Shown: piece after piece, positions 9,193 to 13,680 of the stretch
How positions within the stretch are numbered: position 1 is the first letter of the stretch
Layout of the letters: the number at the start of each line of letters is the position of its first letter
Source: Phycisphaerae bacterium
Lineage (GTDB): Bacteria > Planctomycetota > Phycisphaerae > Phycisphaerales > SM1A02
Length of the DNA: 13,680 bases
Reading direction: 5' to 3'
Assembly: GCA_018663565.1 (NCBI GenBank)
Contig: JABJQE010000142.1
Coordinates: 1-13,680 of the forward strand
The notes under the pieces: generated by a model
The model's database searches: none
Told to the model about the DNA's origin: nothing
What the model saw: the letters and a program-made list of their open reading frames with translations, nothing else
Program-made: the position numbers and the translations under genes

Positions 9193-9480
9193 ATGAAGTC
9201 GCCATCCGTCATTGCCGCCATCGAAGAATCTGACTCCGCACGAGGCTGGATTTTTCGATGTCACCTTGGAGATGCTGGCGAGTCCATTGTCCGCCTTGAT
9301 TGGGCTGATTATGGCCACTGGTGCCCGGGTGGTGATATTGCCCCCTCACTCATTGCAGAGTCCGTCATCCGAGTCATGCTTGAGCATGGCGTGACGGTAC
9401 CTCCTGACTTCGATGCTGGCCGGGCTCGGCATGTGGTGCCCAACGTCGATGAGCGGATTACCAACCTCATCCGCCGCTAA
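9193..9480 (+). CDS. Small soluble protein of unknown function
   Basis: A 95-residue protein with no signal peptide or membrane segment. The central RLDWADYGHWCPGGD (about residues 34-48), followed by the helix-forming APSLIAESVIRVMLEHG and later FDAGRARHVVPNVDERI, looks like a conserved folded unit; similar short 'WADY..WCP' proteins occur in Phycisphaerae as I recall, but I know of no function. The start is fixed by an in-frame TAG at 9181-9183 and the single ATG at 9193; only GGTGG directly precedes it, so there is no proper ribosome-binding site and the mRNA may be nearly leaderless. It lies 20 bases upstream of the histidine kinase on the same strand, probably co-transcribed, and is divergent from the permease gene. 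Confidence 0.8.
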   Translation: MKSPSVIAAIEESDSARGWIFRCHLGDAGESIVRLDWADYGHWCPGGDIAPSLIAESVIRVMLEHGVTVPPDFDAGRARHVVPNVDERITNLIRR

Positions 9481-9500
9481 TCCCGTAGGATTGGCCTTCC

Positions 9501-11105
9501 ATGTCACGCGGTATCAGCCTCGCCAACAAATGCTTGATTCTGTTCGGCTGCGCCATCGTGGTTATCCTCGTCGGCGCACTGCTCGTGCCGTGGGTTGGCG
9601 TGCGAAGCCTCGTTCACGAAAACCAAATTGAAATCGCTGGACAGGTCTCAGATGCCTGGCTTGCGGGAAAGATCAATCTCGGCGGCCTTCACCAACTTCG
9701 CCGAACTGAACTTGAAGTCGCCGGTCCGGGCGGCGGCATGCATGTGGCGTGGGTTCCGGTAGATGACATCGATATCAAGGATGAACCGAACGCGTTTGCG
9801 AGCAAAGCCCTCAAAACGTTCAGTACGGATCCGGACGAACCCTGGTTTACGACCACGCGAATGGAAAATGATCACGAACTGATCCTCTTTGCCAAACCGG
9901 TCACGGCTTCCCGGCTCAAGACGCTGGGCAACCCAAAACTCTCCGACTTCAGCGCTGGCGTTTCAGCACCAACCGTTACCGATCCCATTCGAGGCCTCTT
10001 GGTCGTATCTCGCAGCACCCGATTTGGCGAGGGGCAACTTGACCGAAGCCGAGCCGTGATTGTGCTTACTGGACTGGCCGCAGGTGTGCTCGCCGTCTTA
10101 GTCTTCTGGTTCATTTTGTTCCGGCTCATCTTCTCGCCCGTCCGACGATTGAGACGAGTCGTCGACAGAATCGGCGAAGGGCAGATCGATGCCAGAGCAG
10201 ACATCCACACGGGCGATGAATTCGAGGAACTCTCGCTTGGCCTGAATCAAATGCTCGACAGCCTTGATGAAGCGAGGACGAGCCTTGAGCAAATGAACGA
10301 GAACCTCGACCTCAAGGTCTCAGAATTGGCCGAGGCCAATATCGGATTGTGGGAATCTTCTCGCTTCAAGAGTGAGTTCCTAGCCAACGTCAGCCACGAA
10401 CTTCGCACGCCACTGAACTCCATCATTGGCTTCGCTGATCTTCTCCGTGAAGAACTATCTGCAACAGACTCACCCAAAGAAAAGCACCTACGGTTCCTCT
10501 CCAACATCACCACGAGCGGGCGATCGTTACTTGAGATGATCAATGAACTCCTCAGCATGGCCAAGATCGAAGCAGGACGCATGGAACTTGCCATTGAACC
10601 GACCAGCATCGTCGACCTCATCGAAGGCATCATTGGAATCATGACACCTCAAGCCAAACACAAGGCAATTGCGGTGGTTCCTGAGTTTGATTCGTCGCTT
10701 CCCATGGTCGAAACTGATCCGGGTAAGGTGCAGCAGGTGCTCTACAACCTTGTATCCAATGCCATCAAGTTTACCCCGGAGCAGGGCATGATTACGATCA
10801 CGGCCCGCCGCATTATCCAAAGCGGTACCACAACGGGCATCGCACTCACTGTGACAGATACCGGGGCAGGCATTCCAGATGACATGCGTGATCTCATCTT
10901 TGAGAAGTTCCGCCAAATTGATGCGAGCCATACACGTCAGCACTCAGGCACCGGGCTCGGCCTTGCCATCTGCCGCGAACTTGCTGAGATGCTGCAAGCA
11001 GACCTCTCGCTCGTATCCGAACCCGGCCAGGGCGCATCATTCCAGCTCACACTTCCTGTTGCCTATCAGCCCCCGCAACCTCGATCGCTCATGGATGAGT
11101 CGTAG
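9501..11105 (+). CDS. Membrane-bound sensor histidine kinase
   Basis: A 534-residue class I sensor kinase. Two transmembrane helices at about 11-33 and 185-210 enclose a periplasmic sensing region of roughly 150 residues that I cannot assign to a named sensor fold. A HAMP domain (about 209-262) and a short coiled coil (about 255-290) lead to the HisKA domain with NVSHELRTPLNS, phosphorylatable His299. The ATPase domain has the N box YNLVSNAIKF (Asn420), G1 box DTGAGI (453-458), F box FEKFRQID (467-474) and G2 box GTGLGLAI (483-490), so all catalytic parts are present. There is no receiver domain and no response regulator gene next to it; the kinase is an orphan here. TAGGA at 9486-9490 lies ten bases before the ATG at 9501. 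The stop lies eight bases from the end of the convergent zinc-finger gene, with no terminator between them. Confidence 0.95.
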   Translation: MSRGISLANKCLILFGCAIVVILVGALLVPWVGVRSLVHENQIEIAGQVSDAWLAGKINLGGLHQLRRTELEVAGPGGGMHVAWVPVDDIDIKDEPNAFASKALKTFSTDPDEPWFTTTRMENDHELILFAKPVTASRLKTLGNPKLSDFSAGVSAPTVTDPIRGLLVVSRSTRFGEGQLDRSRAVIVLTGLAAGVLAVLVFWFILFRLIFSPVRRLRRVVDRIGEGQIDARADIHTGDEFEELSLGLNQMLDSLDEARTSLEQMNENLDLKVSELAEANIGLWESSRFKSEFLANVSHELRTPLNSIIGFADLLREELSATDSPKEKHLRFLSNITTSGRSLLEMINELLSMAKIEAGRMELAIEPTSIVDLIEGIIGIMTPQAKHKAIAVVPEFDSSLPMVETDPGKVQQVLYNLVSNAIKFTPEQGMITITARRIIQSGTTTGIALTVTDTGAGIPDDMRDLIFEKFRQIDASHTRQHSGTGLGLAICRELAEMLQADLSLVSEPGQGASFQLTLPVAYQPPQPRSLMDES

Positions 11106-11113
11106 CAACGCAC

Positions 11114-11446
11114 TCAGCTCGGTTTCGACCAGTCATAATCCGGGGACTTTTGCAATACACCGGAAGACTGCTTGACACAACGACGGCAAATGATTGCCTC
11201 TTCCCGAAGGCCTTTCCAAACTGGCGTGGTCCGTTTCTCAAGACACATCACGCACTCAGCCTCTTGCTCTTCGACCTTGCATGTCACGATGGACACAAAG
11301 GCCACGCTCAAGCACTTCCCGCAGATCACACTGCCACGATGCCCCTCTATGCAAGGACTGCCAGCCGCCCACGCAGCTTCCGAGCAAAAGTCGCACAGAA
11401 TGTCCTCGAGCTGCACATTTTCTGGGTCAGTGCCATCACGATGCAC
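11114..11446 (-). CDS. Small protein with two ClpX-like C4 zinc fingers
   Basis: A 110-residue cytoplasmic protein with two zinc-binding units: Cys18/Cys21 with Cys42/Cys45, and Cys65/Cys68 with Cys87/Cys90. Spacing (2-20-2 and 2-18-2) and the hydrophobic residue before the second pair (V-I-C-G-K-C, I-I-C-R-R-C) match the N-terminal zinc finger of the protease chaperone ClpX, which binds adaptors and substrates. No AAA+ domain is present. I chose the GTG at 11444-11446 because GAGGAG at 11454-11459 lies exactly seven bases upstream; it overlaps the end of trmB by 11 bases, so translation is probably coupled. An ATG at 11488 would add 14 residues read in a second frame through trmB. The tail ends in YDWSKPS. 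Function is unknown; an adaptor or a protein-protein interaction role is inferred from the finger type. Confidence 0.75.
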   Translation of the reverse strand: MHRDGTDPENVQLEDILCDFCSEAAWAAGSPCIEGHRGSVICGKCLSVAFVSIVTCKVEEQEAECVMCLEKRTTPVWKGLREEAIICRRCVKQSSGVLQKSPDYDWSKPS

Positions 11447-12116
11447 AATTTGACTCCTCAACTGAACGCCTGAAGAGCGACATGGCATGAAATGCCCGGC
11501 CCTCACGACGATACTTGCGTTCGAAGTTCGTCCCGACAACTTCCCCATCACCTGCAGAGGCCGGTGGAGAGAAGGGTTGGTGCTCAAACAGGTGCGTGTG
11601 TCGCTCGGCGTGATCTTGATACCACGCCCAAAGATCAACATGATCTGTCACCAAGTGAACGACGCCTCCCGGCTTGAGTACACGGTGCATATGAGCCATC
11701 GTTTCATCTTGCACGACGCGACGTTTGTGGTGTCTCGTCTTGGGCCAGGGATCAGTGAAATACAAATGCAACACATCGACGACGCCAGCGGCGCACTTAT
11801 GCTGCAAGAATTCACGGCCATTGTCGTGAAGTAGCCTGACATTGGACAGTTGATTTCGACGAGCTCGGTCGGCTGCGTAGCGAAAGAACTCTCGTGACCA
11901 TTCGATGCCAAGGAAATTCGTGTCTTGCTTCACAGCACCTTGCTGCACGAGGAATGTTCCCTTGCCTGACCCAATCTCGAGTTCGAATGGAAGGTCTGGC
12001 GCAGCAAACAGACACCGGGGATCGAGCACTGCCCCATCCCAGGTCGGCAAGTCTTCTGCTTCAAGGCCAAACCCGCTGGTGTCGTATCCCCTGCCACGTG
12101 AAAGACTGAAACTCAT
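11436..12116 (-). CDS. trmB: tRNA (guanine-N7-)-methyltransferase
   Basis: A 226-residue Rossmann-fold enzyme that uses S-adenosylmethionine to make m7G46 in the variable loop of many tRNAs. Motif I ELEIGSGKGTFL (45-56) binds the cofactor, GIEWSREFFRYA (70-81) is the acidic second strand, TDPWPKTRHHKRR (121-133) is the TrmB signature that contacts tRNA, and GTNFERKY (195-202) is the conserved C-terminal motif. Length is normal for the family and no key residue is missing. The ATG at 12116 overlaps the stop of the upstream hydrolase gene as ATGA (four bases), and the 3' end overlaps the zinc-finger gene, so the three genes form one operon with coupled translation. No strong ribosome-binding site precedes the start, as expected for coupling. 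Confidence 0.95.
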   Translation of the reverse strand: MSFSLSRGRGYDTSGFGLEAEDLPTWDGAVLDPRCLFAAPDLPFELEIGSGKGTFLVQQGAVKQDTNFLGIEWSREFFRYAADRARRNQLSNVRLLHDNGREFLQHKCAAGVVDVLHLYFTDPWPKTRHHKRRVVQDETMAHMHRVLKPGGVVHLVTDHVDLWAWYQDHAERHTHLFEHQPFSPPASAGDGEVVGTNFERKYRREGRAFHAMSLFRRSVEESNCAS

Positions 12117-13680
12117 GATCCGGCCCCACGGGGCGAGGACAACGCCCGATCTCTAACAAGTTGTGCCTGGATCCAATCAATCAATACACGCATCGCCGAC
12201 GGAGCCACGGTGATCCGAATGCGGCTCGGCGGCATCGGATTCCCGACATCAACAGGTTGCAACATGTGATTCACACCCGGCAAGAGCCGTGACTCGAATT
12301 GAACACCGCGAGGAAGTGCCGAATCAGCAAGCGAGTTGAGACTCTTGCCAGCATCAACCGTGCCGTCGTGTTGTCCCTGAAGCGCAAACACAGGAACACC
12401 TTGCACACGGGGCAGAATCATGCGTGGATCTCGGCTCAGCCAATACCGCCATGTCGGGTCCTGGGCCTGCTCAACCACGCGTTCAACATCGTCTGAAGAC
12501 GGTGGCGGCGCCTCAATTGCTGTTCGGTGTTTCGCCATCCAATCTCCCGCAGCCTGACGTAAGGCATCAGCATGAACATCCTGAATAGCGAGCATGGCAA
12601 ACTCAGCGTACGACTTCAAGACGTCATCACGCAACTGCTCATCGGCGCCGGATTCCTCCAACACGGCTTGAAGCCGAGCGGATTCAATCAGCCGGCCAGG
12701 CAAACCGGGTGTAGACAGTAGCACGATCGCAGCAATGTGTTCGTCAAAGGCCGCCGCATGCCGAGCCCCAAGTAGTCCACCTTCTCCGTGACCAATGATG
12801 GCCATGTACCGAGCGTCAATCTCAGGCTGGGCGAGAAGCCATTCCGTCCATCGACGAAGTGCCCGGCGGCGCGACGCGAAATCGCCATCGGCACCATCAA
12901 TCCGAAGCGTCGCAATGCGAACATCAATCAACGCCTCAGTAATCACCAAGAGCAGTGGATGATCTTCAATCATTCCATTTCGATCGGTGTTCGCGTCACC
13001 AAGAAGTACGGCGATAGGAAACGGACCGGACCCAAATGGAAGAGCCAAGACGCCACGAAGCGTTGGCTCGCCTTCTGCTGCAACTTCTACTTCGCGGCTC
13101 GCCCAAGGCCATGGCTCAGTGGGCACCTGAGGCCGCCGATTTGGTTTTGCCCGACCTCGCTCGAGTTCCACGACCCGAACCAGCTCGCCTCGGCCCCACA
13201 GCCCGGTCACAATCTGCTCGCCTGGCTGCATCGTCAATGTGACGGGCGAGGAATGTCCTGGCGATGGCAACGAGAGCATGAGAACACCATCAATATCTTG
13301 TACGTCAACCGGATAACCGAGCACACCCGACTCCGGAAAGTCCACCTCGCCAAACCACTGATTGTCATCGTGGTGCAGATACACCGTGAGTGGCACCAAC
13401 TCATCGGTTGAAACAGGTATGTCCGTGCCATAGGTCATATGCCCTGACATGCCTCGTACAGCGTGCTGATGATCAAGATGAAACACACCCGGCGATGAGG
13501 ATGATGGGCCTGTCACAACGCCAGACATCGACTGCCCGTCGTCAGAGCGTCGGCCCCGAAAGTGCAGTGAATCATCACCACGAATGGGCTGAAAACTGAC
13601 GACATCGCCGTGTACAGACAGGCTTGGCAAGGGCTGTGGCTTCATGCCACTACCCAAACTGACAACCTGACCAGTCCAGC
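12113..13680 (-). CDS. Degenerate alpha/beta-hydrolase with N-terminal beta domain, 5' end outside window
   Basis: At least 522 residues, open to the window edge. The N-terminal part looks like two copies of a beta-rich domain with the pattern W-x-G...DELVPLTVYLHHDDNQWFGEV...GYPVDV...VTGLWGRGEL, a type found before hydrolases of the COG1073 group. The hydrolase part begins near GVLALPFGSGPFPIAVLLG and has the family landmarks DANTDRNG, HPLLLVITEAL, EIDARYMAIIGHGEGG, then the acid in LQGQHDGTVD (codon 12365-12367) and the histidine in GVNHMLQP (codon 12266-12268). The nucleophile elbow reads G-H-G-E-G-G, with a GGA glycine at 12785-12787 where active relatives have serine, and the usual YDDRGxG block reads RIDGADGD. 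The protein is therefore probably catalytically inactive or works in another way. A TTG at 13657 and ATG at 13645 could start a shorter form, but the upstream frame continues with coding-like sequence (W-T-G-Q-V-V). Confidence 0.85.
   Translation of the reverse strand, partial: WTGQVVSLGSGMKPQPLPSLSVHGDVVSFQPIRGDDSLHFRGRRSDDGQSMSGVVTGPSSSSPGVFHLDHQHAVRGMSGHMTYGTDIPVSTDELVPLTVYLHHDDNQWFGEVDFPESGVLGYPVDVQDIDGVLMLSLPSPGHSSPVTLTMQPGEQIVTGLWGRGELVRVVELERGRAKPNRRPQVPTEPWPWASREVEVAAEGEPTLRGVLALPFGSGPFPIAVLLGDANTDRNGMIEDHPLLLVITEALIDVRIATLRIDGADGDFASRRRALRRWTEWLLAQPEIDARYMAIIGHGEGGLLGARHAAAFDEHIAAIVLLSTPGLPGRLIESARLQAVLEESGADEQLRDDVLKSYAEFAMLAIQDVHADALRQAAGDWMAKHRTAIEAPPPSSDDVERVVEQAQDPTWRYWLSRDPRMILPRVQGVPVFALQGQHDGTVDAGKSLNSLADSALPRGVQFESRLLPGVNHMLQPVDVGNPMPPSRIRITVAPSAMRVLIDWIQAQLVRDRALSSPRGAGS

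Noticed and set aside
11447..11641. Upstream extension of the zinc-finger protein to ATG 11641 or 11488
   Set aside because: It would be read out of frame through trmB; the GTG at 11446 has a near-ideal ribosome-binding site, and the extension lacks cysteines or other family features.
12788..13411. A 207-residue open frame on the plus strand
   Set aside because: Antisense to the hydrolase, whose frame shows family landmarks along its whole length.

Overview
The window looks like chromosomal DNA of a planctomycete, most likely of the Phycisphaerae or a close relative. The grounds are family resemblance recalled from memory, not a search: the layout of the secretin-like protein with its poly-glycine linker, the short lipoprotein ending in an LLLDQPSTLSPYP-type motif, the small 'WADY..WCP' protein, an S1 gene without a Shine-Dalgarno site, and a moderately GC-rich composition. 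I see no phage, transposon, CRISPR array, tRNA or rRNA.

Layout. (1) 1-1867, minus: an ABC-F ATPase whose C-terminal end is cut by the window edge. (2) 1968-2465, plus: a HIT-family Ap4A phosphorylase-like protein, divergent from the ABC-F gene. (3) 2466-2844: a gene-free stretch with a terminator-like inverted repeat and a promoter candidate, then a 93-residue lipoprotein (2845-3126). (4) 3127-5102: a leader of about 200 bp with a promoter candidate and a repeated element, then rpsA, encoding a six-domain ribosomal protein S1. (5) 5366-7820, plus: two coupled genes for exported proteins, one unknown and one with a secretin/STN-like domain and a 15-glycine run. (6) 7811-9142, minus: a MacB/FtsX-type ABC permease, convergent with and overlapping the preceding gene. 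(7) 9193-11105, plus: a 95-residue unknown protein followed by a membrane-bound hybrid-less sensor histidine kinase. (8) 13680-11114, minus: a tightly overlapping operon of a degenerate alpha/beta-hydrolase (5' end outside the window), trmB, and a small protein with two ClpX-like C4 zinc fingers.

How the parts relate. The ABC-F protein, S1 and TrmB act in translation or tRNA modification. The exported pair at 5366-7820, the MacB-like permease, the lipoprotein and the histidine kinase are envelope or signalling genes; the sequence shows adjacency but no proof that they form one system. The most unusual points are the alpha/beta-hydrolase whose nucleophile-elbow serine is replaced by glycine, the tandem zinc-finger protein translationally coupled to trmB, and the rpsA leader that lacks a Shine-Dalgarno site but carries a duplicated 10-bp element able to form competing pairings.
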